NCBI GenBank assembly: GCA_017937095.1
Contig: JAGBEG010000010.1
Span: 1-64,000, forward strand
DNA from: Roseburia sp.
Lineage (GTDB): Bacteria > Bacillota > Clostridia > Lachnospirales > Lachnospiraceae
Length of the DNA stretch: 64,000 nt
Direction of reading: 5' to 3'
The position numbers and the translations under genes are program-made. The notes below the pieces were generated by a model, which saw only the letters and a list, made by a program, of their open reading frames with translations, did not search any database and was not told the origin of the DNA. This document shows positions 50,620 to 59,220 of this stretch, piece after piece. The first letter of the stretch is position 1, and every line of letters begins with the position of its first letter.

Positions 50620-51684
50620 ATGCTGACCAAAAGAGAATTGGAACAATTAAAGATCACGCCGCCCGATAAGGCGCTGTATAAGGCCGTAAAAGACAACTGG
50701 GATGCGGTTGCAAAGCCGCTTGACAGCATGGGAGAATTTGAGCCTCTGCTGTCGCGCATCGGTGCGATCCTTGGGGATGTGTCGCTTGATATCGAAAAAA
50801 AGGCGGTTGTCGTCATGTGTGCGGACAACGGAATCGTGGAAGAGCACATCAGCCAGTCGGGGCAGGAGGTCACGGCAAAGGTCGCAGCGTCCATGGGCAG
50901 GCGGACAAGCTCGGTCTGCCGGATGGCGGCAGCCGTCGGGGCGGATGTGTTCCCGGTGGACATTGGGGTGAACAGCAAAGAACGGATTCCGGGAGTGACG
51001 GATCGAAAGGTGCGCCGTGGAACAGGAAATTTCTTAAAGGAGTCCGCGATGACGGAAGAGGAGGCGCTTCGGGCAATCGGAACAGGGATGCAGCTTGTCG
51101 CAGAGTTAAAGCGCGACGGCTATAAGCTGATTGCGACCGGAGAGATGGGCATCGGCAACACGACGACGAGCAGTGCCGTGGCAGCGGCGCTTCTCTCCTG
51201 TGAGGTGGAAGAGATTACGGGCAGGGGCGCAGGCTTAAGTGATGCGGGACTTTCGCATAAGATTGAAGTGATACGGCAGGCGCTGCGCTTTCATGGGCTG
51301 AAAGAGAATGAGCCGCTTCGCATCTTAAGTACGGTTGGCGGACTCGATATCGCAGGGCTGACCGGCGTGTTCATAGGCGGCGCCGTGCATCACATCCCGA
51401 TCGTAATCGACGGAGTGATCAGCGCTGTGGCGGCGCTGACTGCCGAGCGGCTTGTACCCGGAGTGAAGGAGTACGTGATTCCGTCCCACAGCAGCAGAGA
51501 GCCGGCGGCGCTGCATATTTTAGAGGAGCTTGGCGTAAGACCGGTAATTGACGCCGGGCTTGCCCTCGGCGAGGGAACCGGAGCTGTCATGATGTTCGGG
51601 CTTTTGGATATTGCGCGCACAGTCTACGGAGAACGGACGACATTTGCAGATATTGATATGGAGCCATACGAGAGATTCTGCTAA
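50620..51684 (+). CDS. cobT: Nicotinate-nucleotide--dimethylbenzimidazole phosphoribosyltransferase
   Basis: 354 aa. Activates the lower ligand base to alpha-ribazole phosphate. Signatures: LDSMGEFEPLLSRIGAI, MCADNGIVEEHISQSG, GEMGIGNTTTSSAVAAAL, GRGAGLSDAGLSHK and PVIDAGLALGEGTGAVM, with the catalytic Glu in the last block. No bluB gene is in the window, so the base may come from outside or from other genes. Confidence 0.95.
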   Translation: MLTKRELEQLKITPPDKALYKAVKDNWDAVAKPLDSMGEFEPLLSRIGAILGDVSLDIEKKAVVVMCADNGIVEEHISQSGQEVTAKVAASMGRRTSSVCRMAAAVGADVFPVDIGVNSKERIPGVTDRKVRRGTGNFLKESAMTEEEALRAIGTGMQLVAELKRDGYKLIATGEMGIGNTTTSSAVAAALLSCEVEEITGRGAGLSDAGLSHKIEVIRQALRFHGLKENEPLRILSTVGGLDIAGLTGVFIGGAVHHIPIVIDGVISAVAALTAERLVPGVKEYVIPSHSSREPAALHILEELGVRPVIDAGLALGEGTGAVMMFGLLDIARTVYGERTTFADIDMEPYERFC

Positions 51685-51726
51685 ATGCCGGAGCGTTGGC
51701 GTTATGGCATGAGGCATTGAGAGCTG

Positions 51727-51806
51727 ACACATGGAACGAATCACAGAGGACTCATGGAACGAAACACAGAGAACCGGCACATGAAACGAATCACTGGGAG
51801 GAGCAC
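51727..51806 (+). repeat. Imperfect tandem repeats before cobU
   Basis: Three units beginning CATGGAACGAATCACAGAG, CATGGAACGAAACACAGAG and CATGAAACGAATCACTGGG at 51730, 51753 and 51780, followed by a fourth CATG that is the cobU start. Units are 23-27 bp; the third supplies the ribosome site GGGAGGAG. Confidence 0.75.
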
Positions 51807-52340
51807 ATGATACTTATCATCGGAGGAAGTGCAAGCGGCAAATCAGCGTTTGCAGAGCAGACCGCTATCGCGCGCGGCAGGGGTATGCCGTTATATTATC
51901 TGGCGACGATGCAGATTTATGATGCGGAGGGAGAGGCGAAAGTAGAGCGTCATCGGAGACTCCGCGCGGGAAAGGGTTTTGCCACGATCGAGCAGCCGAG
52001 AGAAATAGCAGAAAGCCTTAACGAAATGACAGAACCCGGGACGGTGCTTTTAGAGTGCATGTCGAATCTCGTTGCCAATGAGATGTTCGGGGAGGAAAAA
52101 CAAAAGTCTGCCGACGCCGTCGCCGATAAGGTCGTAACAGAGATTCTTGCGCTGTGTCAGGGAACAAGAGAGCTGATTGTCGTGACAAACAATGTGTTCG
52201 AGGACGGAATCCGCTACGACGCTTCCACGATGGAATATCTGCGGGCGCTCGGTGCGGTAAACTGCCGTCTGGCGGAGACGGCGGAGACGGTCGCAGAGGT
52301 CATTGCCGGCATCCCGGTGGTGCGGAAGGGAGCGTTATGA
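51807..52340 (+). CDS. cobU: Adenosylcobinamide kinase/guanylyltransferase
   Basis: 177 aa. P-loop GGSASGKS (5-12), RHRRLRAGKGF with the guanylylated histidine region, LLECMSNLVANEMF and VTNNVFEDGIRY. Phosphorylates adenosylcobinamide and activates it with GMP. The C-terminus after VTNNVFEDG differs from classical CobU (usually NEVGxGIVP). Start at ATG 51807; the longer upstream frame only translates the tandem repeats. Overlaps cobS by 4 nt. Confidence 0.88.
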   Translation: MILIIGGSASGKSAFAEQTAIARGRGMPLYYLATMQIYDAEGEAKVERHRRLRAGKGFATIEQPREIAESLNEMTEPGTVLLECMSNLVANEMFGEEKQKSADAVADKVVTEILALCQGTRELIVVTNNVFEDGIRYDASTMEYLRALGAVNCRLAETAETVAEVIAGIPVVRKGAL

Positions 52341-53098
52341 CAGTTATCAAATCATTTTTTATCGCGTTTTCAATTTACTCCAAAATCCCGGTGCCGCAGT
52401 TCCCGTGGAAGGAGGAGGACATGCGCTATACGCTCTGTTTTTTTCCATGGGTCGGAGCGGTGATCGGAATACTTGCGGTGGCGTGGAATCGTTTTGCGGT
52501 GGCAGTTGCACTGCCGGATGTGGCATATGCCGCGATCGGAACGGTCATTCCGCTTGTGGTCTCAGGAGGCTTTCATGTGGACGGCTTTTTGGACACGGCG
52601 GATGCGCTGCACTCGTATCAGGACAGGGAAAAAAAGCTTGCGATCCTAAAGGACGCGCATATCGGTGCATTTGCAGTGATTCATCTTGTAATATATTACC
52701 TGATCTATCTCGGCGCATTTTCTTTGATCCGGGAAGGAGAGCAGATATGGATGCTTGCGGCGGGATATTTTCTCTCCCGCACCTTAAGCGGGATTGGCGT
52801 GGTATCTCTTCGTTGTGCCAAAAAGGACGGGATGCTCTTCTTGTTTGCAAGCGAGGCGCATAAGAAGGTCGTACTTATCACGCTGTACCTGCAGCTTGCG
52901 TTCTATATCGGATGCATGCTGTATATATCGCCGTATCTGGGTGCGATTACAAGTGCAGGAGCAGTACTTACCTTTGGATATTACCGCTATCGCAGTTACA
53001 GGGAATTTGGCGGCATCACCGGAGATACCGCAGGATATTTTGTGACGCTGTGCGAGGGTGTAATGGCGGTGCTCGTTGCAGCGTGGAGCATAGTGTGA
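52337..53098 (+). CDS. cobS: Adenosylcobinamide-GDP ribazoletransferase (cobalamin synthase)
   Basis: 253 aa, about six membrane segments. FFIAFSIYSKIPVPQFPW, FFPWVGAVIG, GGFHVDGFLDTADALHSYQDREKKLAILKDAHIGAFAV (the conserved DGxxDxxD metal site) identify CobS, which joins the nucleotide loop to adenosylcobinamide-GDP. Overlap with cobU indicates translational coupling. Confidence 0.95.
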   Translation: MTVIKSFFIAFSIYSKIPVPQFPWKEEDMRYTLCFFPWVGAVIGILAVAWNRFAVAVALPDVAYAAIGTVIPLVVSGGFHVDGFLDTADALHSYQDREKKLAILKDAHIGAFAVIHLVIYYLIYLGAFSLIREGEQIWMLAAGYFLSRTLSGIGVVSLRCAKKDGMLFLFASEAHKKVVLITLYLQLAFYIGCMLYISPYLGAITSAGAVLTFGYYRYRSYREFGGITGDTAGYFVTLCEGVMAVLVAAWSIV

Positions 53099-53115
53099 GA
53101 AGAGAGGTGGCGGAT

Positions 53116-53496
53116 ATGGAGCTTTATATCGGCGGATATGCGCAGGGCAAGCTTGCGTATGTGCAAAAGAAATATCCCGCGTGGGAGACAATCGACGGGG
53201 CAAAAGAGGAATTTGCCGGGCAGGAGGGCTGTGGAAACCGGATTTTCAATCATTTCCATCTTTGGGTGAGACGCCATCTTGAAGCTGGGGAGGATGTAGA
53301 AAAGCTTGTGGAGTCTCTGCTTGCCGGGCAGCCGGATTGCATCATCCTAAGCGATGAGATCGGAAACGGCATTGTTCCGGTCGACTCCGCAGAGCGGGAA
53401 TACCGGGAGCAGACGGGAAGAATGCTCTGTGAACTGGCGGAGAAAGCTTCGCATGTGGAGAGAATTGTATGTGGAATCGGAGAGCAGATCAAATAG
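53116..53496 (+). CDS. Small CobU-like protein
   Basis: 126 aa. The N-terminus MELYIGGYAQGKLAYV is a P-loop-like GGxxxGK region without the usual GKS/T; the C-terminal part, ILSDEIGNGIVPVDSAEREYREQTGRMLCELAEKASHVERIVCGIGEQIK, matches the C-terminal end of classical CobU (NEVGxGIVP ... GRxNQ). It lacks the middle region with the guanylylation site. Coupled between cobS and cobC. Together with the preceding cobU it may divide the kinase and guanylyltransferase jobs, or be an accessory subunit; function unproven. Start ATG 53116 behind GAGGTGG. Confidence 0.7.
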   Translation: MELYIGGYAQGKLAYVQKKYPAWETIDGAKEEFAGQEGCGNRIFNHFHLWVRRHLEAGEDVEKLVESLLAGQPDCIILSDEIGNGIVPVDSAEREYREQTGRMLCELAEKASHVERIVCGIGEQIK

Positions 53497-54173
53497 AATG
53501 TCAGATACGCCTGACCCTCATCCGTCACGGAAAAACACCCGGCAATGAGGAACACCGCTACATCGGAAGGACGGATGAAGCGCTTTCGGACGGCGGAAGG
53601 GCGGAATTAAAAGAAAAGAAAAAAGCCGGATATTATCCCGATGCGGATATGCTTGCGGTAAGTCCTATGAAGCGGTGCAGGCAGACCGCAGAGATTTTAT
53701 ATCCCGAAAAAGAGCAGATTTGCGTTACGGCACTCCGGGAAATGGATTTCGGTGAATTTGAAGGAAAAAATTACGAAGAACTGCAGGGCGACACGCGGTA
53801 TCAGGCGTGGATCGACAGCGGCGGAGCGCTGGCATTTCCGGGAGGCGAGAGCAGGGAGGCGTTTACCGCGCGCTGCAGGGACGGGCTTTTCTCGCTTCTG
53901 GAGGAACTGGGAAAGACAAAGAAGCGCCCGGAGCACATTGCGGCGGTCGTACACGGCGGTACGATTATGGCGCTGCTTTCCTCCTGCGACGTACAAGCTG
54001 TGGACGAAGTGTCCGGTGTCCGCGGGCAAACGGACGAAGAAATGCATTACTATGACTATCAGTGCGCAAACGGCGAGGGCTTTACGGGGATTTTTTCCGG
54101 TACCTTCCGGGAGGACGGAACGCTCTGCCGGGAGTCTGCCGCGATCACAGATATCAGGAGGCTTGTATGTTGA
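53469..54173 (+). CDS. cobC: Alpha-ribazole phosphatase-like histidine phosphatase
   Basis: 234 aa. LTLIRHGKTPGNEEHRYIGRTDEALSDGG (15-43), VSPMKRCRQTAEIL, EMDFGEFEGKNYEEL and VVHGGTIMALL are the CobC signatures; removes phosphate from alpha-ribazole-5'-phosphate or cobalamin-5'-phosphate. The only usable in-frame start is ATG 53469 behind GGAGAG, giving a 28-nt overlap with the preceding gene and a 14-residue extension before the catalytic motif. Overlaps cbiB by 7 nt. Confidence 0.87.
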   Translation: MWNRRADQIECQIRLTLIRHGKTPGNEEHRYIGRTDEALSDGGRAELKEKKKAGYYPDADMLAVSPMKRCRQTAEILYPEKEQICVTALREMDFGEFEGKNYEELQGDTRYQAWIDSGGALAFPGGESREAFTARCRDGLFSLLEELGKTKKRPEHIAAVVHGGTIMALLSSCDVQAVDEVSGVRGQTDEEMHYYDYQCANGEGFTGIFSGTFREDGTLCRESAAITDIRRLVC

Positions 54174-55366
54174 AGTATCATATGACTGCGTTCGTCGCAG
54201 GCTTTGTGCTCGATCTTCTTTTCGGAGATCCCTACTGGCTGCCGCATCCCATACGTCTCATCGGGCGCTGGATCGGCTGGCTGGATCGGGCGCTGCTTGG
54301 CGATGTGCCGGGGCGCGGAGAGCATGATGGAAATGCGGGGAACGGCGGCATAATGGAGCATGATGGAAATGCCGGGAGCGATAGCACAATGGAGCATGGT
54401 GGAAACGTCGCAAGCAGCACTGGAGAGAGCGCCGGAAACGCAGGGAGAAGCATTGGAGAGAGCGCCGGAAACGCAGGGAGAAGCACGGGAGAGAGCGTCG
54501 GAAATGCGGAGAGCGGCGGCGCAGGAGAGCCGCGGGATGCGCGAAGGGAAGTGCGGCGCGGCGTACTGCTTGTACTGCTCGTAACGATTCCCGTCACCCT
54601 CATAGCCTGCGGCATTCTGTATCTGGGATATTATCTGCACCCGATAGCGGGGATTGTGCTTGAGGGCATCATGACTTATCAGCTTCTGGCGTTAAAGTGC
54701 CTTCGGGTGGAGAGCGTCAGGGTATATGACAGATTAAAGGAAAAGGACTTGCCCGGCGCCAGAAAAGCGGTTTCTATGATTGTAGGGAGAGATGCCGCGC
54801 AGCTTACCGAGGAGGGCGTTGCCAAAGCCGCCGTCGAGACGGTGGCGGAAAATGCGTCCGACGGTGTGATCGCGCCGATGCTCTATCTGGCGCTTTTCGG
54901 TCCTGCGGGCGGATTTTTCTATAAGGCAGTTAATACGATGGATTCGATGGTCGGCTATAAGAACGAGCGGTATCTTTTCTTTGGGCGGGCGGCGGCAAAG
55001 CTGGACGATGCGGTCAATTATCTTCCGGCGCGCATCAGCGCACTGCTCATGATTTTGGCGGCGGCTCTGCCCGGAAGGGAATTTGACGGAAAAGGCGCAT
55101 GGAGCATTTTTAAGAGAGACAGATATCAGCACGCCAGCCCCAATTCGGCGCAGACGGAAAGTGTCTGTGCGGGAGCGCTCGGCGTCCGGCTTGCAGGAAA
55201 TGCCAGCTATTTTGGCAAAATCGTGGAGAAGCCCTATATCGGGGATGAGACGAGAGCCGTCGAGGCAGAGGATATTTTAAGGGCGAACTGCCTGCTCTAC
55301 CGGACGGCATTTCTGGGAGAAGGAATCTGCGCTGCCGTGATGGCGCTTGTGCTGCTGGCAGGATAA
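54167..55366 (+). CDS. cbiB: Adenosylcobinamide-phosphate synthase CbiB with a repeat insertion
   Basis: 399 aa, longer than usual. Membrane protein joining aminopropanol phosphate to cobyric acid. Conserved LDLLFGDPYWLPHPIRLIGRWIGWLD (first part), VETVAENASDGVIAPMLYLALFGPAGGFFYKAVNTMDSMVGYKNERY and SPNSAQTESVCAGALGVRLAG are intact. Residues about 49-123 are an inserted low-complexity region of 11-12 aa repeats (EHDGNAG..., STGESAGNAGR). Start ATG 54167, AGGAGG 5 nt upstream. The 3' end lies in a 41-bp tandem repeat. Confidence 0.93.
   Translation: MLKYHMTAFVAGFVLDLLFGDPYWLPHPIRLIGRWIGWLDRALLGDVPGRGEHDGNAGNGGIMEHDGNAGSDSTMEHGGNVASSTGESAGNAGRSIGESAGNAGRSTGESVGNAESGGAGEPRDARREVRRGVLLVLLVTIPVTLIACGILYLGYYLHPIAGIVLEGIMTYQLLALKCLRVESVRVYDRLKEKDLPGARKAVSMIVGRDAAQLTEEGVAKAAVETVAENASDGVIAPMLYLALFGPAGGFFYKAVNTMDSMVGYKNERYLFFGRAAAKLDDAVNYLPARISALLMILAAALPGREFDGKGAWSIFKRDRYQHASPNSAQTESVCAGALGVRLAGNASYFGKIVEKPYIGDETRAVEAEDILRANCLLYRTAFLGEGICAAVMALVLLAG
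54310..54535 (+). repeat. In-frame minisatellite within cbiB
   Basis: Two 36-bp-type units encoding EHDGNAG.. motifs, then three 33-bp units with core GGAGAGAGCGCCGGAAACGC encoding S(T/I)GESAGNAGR. Both periods are multiples of 3, so the frame stays open. Confidence 0.85.
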
Positions 55367-55449
55367 TTTGCGCTGCCGTGATGGCGCTTGTGCTGCTGGC
55401 AGGATAATTTGCGCTGCCGTGATGGCGCTTGTGCTGCTGGCGGGATAAT
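55329..55449 (+). repeat. Three 41-bp tandem repeats across the cbiB stop codon
   Basis: Unit with core GCTGCCGTGATGGCGCTTGT begins at 55331, 55372 and 55413. The first copy codes for the end of CbiB (CAAVMALVLLAG, stop); copies two and three are noncoding. Copies are nearly identical (one A to G change in the last), which implies recent duplication. Confidence 0.92.
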
Positions 55450-55469
55450 CTGCGGATAAGGAGAAAAGC

Positions 55470-57275
55470 ATGGAAGCATATAAAGCTGTGGAACAACTGA
55501 AGAATGAGAAGAACAGCCTGCATGGCGGCGACATCTACCGCAACCGGGTCGAACTGGATTTTTCTGTGAATATCAATCCGTTCGGCGTTCCGCAGCGCGT
55601 AAAGGAAGCGCTGCATCTGGCGGCAGAACAGTGTGAGCAGTACCCTGATCCGTGCGCCAAGGCGCTGTACCATGCGATTGCCGGAATGCACCGGATAGCA
55701 GAGGAGCGGCTTGTCTGCGGAAACGGCGCTTCCGAGCTTTTTTCGGCAATTTTGCAGGCGATGCGCCCGAAGCGTGTACTTATCCCGGTTCCGTCTTTTT
55801 ACGGTTATGAACATGCCGCAGAGGCAGCAGGCGCAGAAATCGTTTTTTATGAGATGAAGGAGTGCGACGGCTTTGTGCTGACGGAGGATTTCCTTTCGGT
55901 GCTGACAAAGGAGGTTGATCTCGTGTTTCTGGCGAATCCGAACAACCCGGTGGGAAATTTAATCGAGCCGCAGCTTCTTTGCACTATTGCCAAGGTATGC
56001 CGCAGACAGAACATTACACTGGTTCTTGACGAGTGTTTCCTGCCGTTTTCCGGGGAGGAGGAAACGGCATCCTTCCTTGGACAAAGCGGGGAATACCCGA
56101 ATGTGATCGTTGTCCGCGCGTTTACGAAGCTGTTTGCGATACCGGGTGTGCGGCTCGGGTATCTGGCGTGTCAGGATGCGGGAACTGCCGCGCGCATCCG
56201 AAGTGTTCTGCCCGAATGGAATCTGTCTGTGTTTGCGCAGCAGGCGGGAATTGCAGCGTGCAAAGAAGATACGTATGTGCAGGAGTCGGAAGCGTTCGTT
56301 GTAAGAGAGCGGGAGTGGCTCGTCGGAGAACTTAAAAAGCATGGAATCAGGGTGTTCCCGTCAAAGGCGGACTTTTTACTGCTTTATACCAGGCATCCGC
56401 TTGCGAAGGGGCTTCTGGCAGAGCGGATTTTAATCCGCGACTGCAGCAATTTCAGAGGGCTTTCGGAGGGCTATTACCGTGTCGCCGTAAAGAAGCGGGA
56501 GGAAAATATGCGTCTGCTCGACGCGGTCGCAAAGGCTTGCGGGGCAAAGGATGCCAACGTGCGGAAGCAATCCGTAGGAGCGCAGGAGGCAGCGGCTGCA
56601 AGCAGACATATGTCGGAAGAAGAGGCTTCATCGAAGATGCCTGAAATCGAATACGTGCTTCCGGGAGAGATTGAACAGCGCAGCTTTGCCATTATCGGAG
56701 AGGAGTTAAGGCAGCGGCAAATTAGCTTAAGCGAGACAGAAGCGATGGTGACAAAGCGGGTCATCCATACGAGCGCGGATTTCTCCTATGCAGAGACGAT
56801 GACATTTTCAAAGGATGCGGTACAGATCGCAAAGGAACTGATAAAATCCGGAGCCGATATCGTGACTGATACGAACATGGCGCTTGCGGGGATCAACAAA
56901 CGGGTGCTTGCGCGCTACGGCGGTACGGCGCATTGTTTTATGGCGGATGAGGAGACGGCAAAACGGGCGAAGGAGCGCGGGGTCACAAGGGCGACGGTCA
57001 GCATGGAGCGTGCGGCGGAAATAAAAAAGCCGGTCATTTATGCGGTAGGAAATGCGCCGACGGCGCTCATTTCCCTTTATGAAATGATAGGGAACGGTTA
57101 TCGCCCGGCGTTTATCATCGGCGTACCGGTCGGCTTCGTCAATGTGGAGGCGGCAAAGGAGCTGATTTTAAAGACGGACATTCCCCACATCGTAAACCGG
57201 GGCAGAAAGGGCGGCAGCAATGTGGCGGCGGCGATCTGCAATGCCATCCTCTATGAATTAGGACGGGAGGGATAA
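55470..57275 (+). CDS. Fused threonine-phosphate decarboxylase (CobD) and cobalt-precorrin-8 methylmutase (CbiC)
   Basis: 601 aa. Residues 1-360: PLP aminotransferase fold of CobD (HGGDIYRNRVELDFSVNINPFGVP; FLANPNNPVGNL; PLP lysine K220 in RAFTKLFAIPGVRLGY), making aminopropanol phosphate for CbiB. After a linker of about 30 residues, residues 390-601 are CbiC (IEYVLPGEIEQRSFAII, RVIHTSADFSYAE with the conserved His, DTNMALAGINK, GVPVGFVNVEAAKE, GRKGGSNVAAAICNA), the C11-to-C12 methyl mutase of the ring. The two steps are far apart in the pathway, so the fusion probably serves co-expression. Confidence 0.92.
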   Translation: MEAYKAVEQLKNEKNSLHGGDIYRNRVELDFSVNINPFGVPQRVKEALHLAAEQCEQYPDPCAKALYHAIAGMHRIAEERLVCGNGASELFSAILQAMRPKRVLIPVPSFYGYEHAAEAAGAEIVFYEMKECDGFVLTEDFLSVLTKEVDLVFLANPNNPVGNLIEPQLLCTIAKVCRRQNITLVLDECFLPFSGEEETASFLGQSGEYPNVIVVRAFTKLFAIPGVRLGYLACQDAGTAARIRSVLPEWNLSVFAQQAGIAACKEDTYVQESEAFVVREREWLVGELKKHGIRVFPSKADFLLLYTRHPLAKGLLAERILIRDCSNFRGLSEGYYRVAVKKREENMRLLDAVAKACGAKDANVRKQSVGAQEAAAASRHMSEEEASSKMPEIEYVLPGEIEQRSFAIIGEELRQRQISLSETEAMVTKRVIHTSADFSYAETMTFSKDAVQIAKELIKSGADIVTDTNMALAGINKRVLARYGGTAHCFMADEETAKRAKERGVTRATVSMERAAEIKKPVIYAVGNAPTALISLYEMIGNGYRPAFIIGVPVGFVNVEAAKELILKTDIPHIVNRGRKGGSNVAAAICNAILYELGREG

Positions 57276-57279
57276 GGCG

Positions 57280-58404
57280 GTGCGCTATGGATTTACGACG
57301 GGAAGCTGTGCGGCGGCAGCGGCAAAGGCGGCGGCATACATGCTTTTGACCGGAAAGCGGAAAGAGCAGATTACGATTGAGACGCCAAAGGGCATTCCGT
57401 ATCATGCAAGGATAGAAGAAATTGAAATCACAGAGCGGGCAGTGCGCTGCGCCGTAAGGAAAGACGGCGGGGACGATCCCGACGTGACGACGGGGATTCT
57501 GATCGCTGCGGAGGTGTCAGAACTGCAAACGTCACAGCGGTTGAAGGCGGACGCACCGCACATTGAGATTGCGGGAGGAACAGGCGTAGGCATAGTGACA
57601 AGACCGGGGCTTGACCAGCCCGTCGGGGCGGCGGCAATCAACCATGTGCCAAGGGAAATGATCGAGCGGGAGGTCGCGGAGGTATGCAGGCTGGCGGACT
57701 ATGCAGGCGGGCTTCTGGTCGAAATCTTTGTGCCGGAGGGAAAGGAACTTGCGGAAAAGACCTTTAATCCAAGGCTTGGCATTGTCGGGGGAATTTCGAT
57801 TCTGGGTACAACGGGAATTGTGGAGCCGATGAGCAGTCAGGCACTGCTCGATACGATCCGGGTGGAACTTCGCCAGAGGCGTGCGGAGGGAGCAGAGACC
57901 GCGGTCATTTCGCCCGGGAATTACGGGCTTGACTTTATGAAGCGCGCCTATGGCTTTGATCTCACACAGAGTGTCAAATGTAGCAATTTTATCGGGCAGA
58001 CGCTTGATATGGCGGCAGAGCTTGGCTACAGGGAACTGCTGCTCGTGGGACATATCGGGAAGCTGGTAAAGCTTGCAGGGGGCATTATGAATACGCATTC
58101 GAAAGAGGCGGACTGCCGGATGGAGCTTCTTGCGGCGGCGGCGCTAAAGGGCGGCGTAAAGCTTCAGACATTGCAGGAGATGTTAGCGTGTCTGACAACG
58201 GAGGAGGCGCTTGCGCTCATACAAAAGGAGGGCAGGCTGGAACGCGTTATGGAACTTCTCATGGAGCGGATCATGTTTTATTTAAGTAGGCGCGCCGGGG
58301 AAGCGCTTCGTGTGGAATGCATCGTTTATGCAAATGAGTTTGGCGAACTGGCAAAAAGCGGCGGTGCGCTGGAACTTCTTGAAAAGGCAAAAGGTGACTG
58401 GTAG
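57280..58404 (+). CDS. cbiD: Cobalt-precorrin-5B (C1)-methyltransferase
   Basis: 374 aa. RYGFTTGSCAAAAAKAAAYML at the N-terminus (TTGxCAxAAxKAA signature), DDPDVTTG, GGTGVGIVTRPGLDQPVGAAAINHVPREMI, and LVGHIGKLVKLAGGIMNTHS identify CbiD, the anaerobic-route C1 methylase. GTG start 4 nt after the previous stop, GGGAGG upstream. Confidence 0.96.
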   Translation: MRYGFTTGSCAAAAAKAAAYMLLTGKRKEQITIETPKGIPYHARIEEIEITERAVRCAVRKDGGDDPDVTTGILIAAEVSELQTSQRLKADAPHIEIAGGTGVGIVTRPGLDQPVGAAAINHVPREMIEREVAEVCRLADYAGGLLVEIFVPEGKELAEKTFNPRLGIVGGISILGTTGIVEPMSSQALLDTIRVELRQRRAEGAETAVISPGNYGLDFMKRAYGFDLTQSVKCSNFIGQTLDMAAELGYRELLLVGHIGKLVKLAGGIMNTHSKEADCRMELLAAAALKGGVKLQTLQEMLACLTTEEALALIQKEGRLERVMELLMERIMFYLSRRAGEALRVECIVYANEFGELAKSGGALELLEKAKGDW

Positions 58405-58416
58405 GAGGAGAAAGAT

Positions 58417-59190
58417 ATGGTACATTTCGTTGGAGCGGGACCGGGAGCGGAGGATCTGATCACCGTCCGGGGAATGCGTCTGCTAAAGGCTGCGGACGTT
58501 ATCATCTACGCTGGCTCGCTGGTGAATCCGGCGCTGCTTTCCTATGCGAAGGAGGAGTGCAGGATATATGACAGCGCAAAACTGACACTGGAGGAAGTAT
58601 TAGAGATCATAAAGCGTGCATGGGGGGAGCAGCGGGAGGTGGTGCGTCTGCACACGGGAGAGCCGAGCATTTACGGCGCCGTCAGAGAGCAGATGGACGC
58701 GCTGGATGCGCTTGGAATCGACTATGACAGTTGTCCGGGTGTCAGTGCCTGCTTCGGTGCGGCGTCGTCGCTGAATCTGGAATATACCCTGCCGGGGCTT
58801 TCCCAGAGCCTTATCATCACGAGGATGGCGGGGAGAACCGCAGTCCCGGAAAAGGAGAGCATCGAGTCCTTTGCGGCGCATCAGGCGACGATGGCGGTCT
58901 ATCTGAGCACCGGAATGTTAAAGGAACTGGAAGAGCGGCTGATCGCGGGAGGCTATGCACCGGACACTCCGGCGGCGCTTGTCTACAAGGCGACATGGCC
59001 GGAGGAAGAAGCCTGTATCTGTACGGTCGATACGCTAAACCGCACAGCAAAGGAGCATGGCATCACAAAGACGGCGCTGATTCTGGTCGGTGAGGTCATT
59101 GGAAAACAGGGGTATTCCCGTTCGAAGCTGTACGATCCGTCATTTGAGACAGAATACCGCAGTGCAAAGAAAACGGAGAAGGAGGCATAA
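58417..59190 (+). CDS. cbiF: Cobalt-precorrin-4 C11-methyltransferase
   Basis: 257 aa tetrapyrrole methylase. MVHFVGAGPGAEDLITVRGMRLLKAADVIIYAGSLVN is the CbiF/CobM N-terminus; RLHTGEPSIYGAVREQMDAL and YDSCPGVSACFGAASSLNLEYTLPG follow. Uses AdoMet to methylate C11. 12-nt spacing from cbiD. Confidence 0.95.
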   Translation: MVHFVGAGPGAEDLITVRGMRLLKAADVIIYAGSLVNPALLSYAKEECRIYDSAKLTLEEVLEIIKRAWGEQREVVRLHTGEPSIYGAVREQMDALDALGIDYDSCPGVSACFGAASSLNLEYTLPGLSQSLIITRMAGRTAVPEKESIESFAAHQATMAVYLSTGMLKELEERLIAGGYAPDTPAALVYKATWPEEEACICTVDTLNRTAKEHGITKTALILVGEVIGKQGYSRSKLYDPSFETEYRSAKKTEKEA

Positions 59191-59220
59191 GCCGCAGGAG
59201 GATAAGGCGGGGAGAACCTT

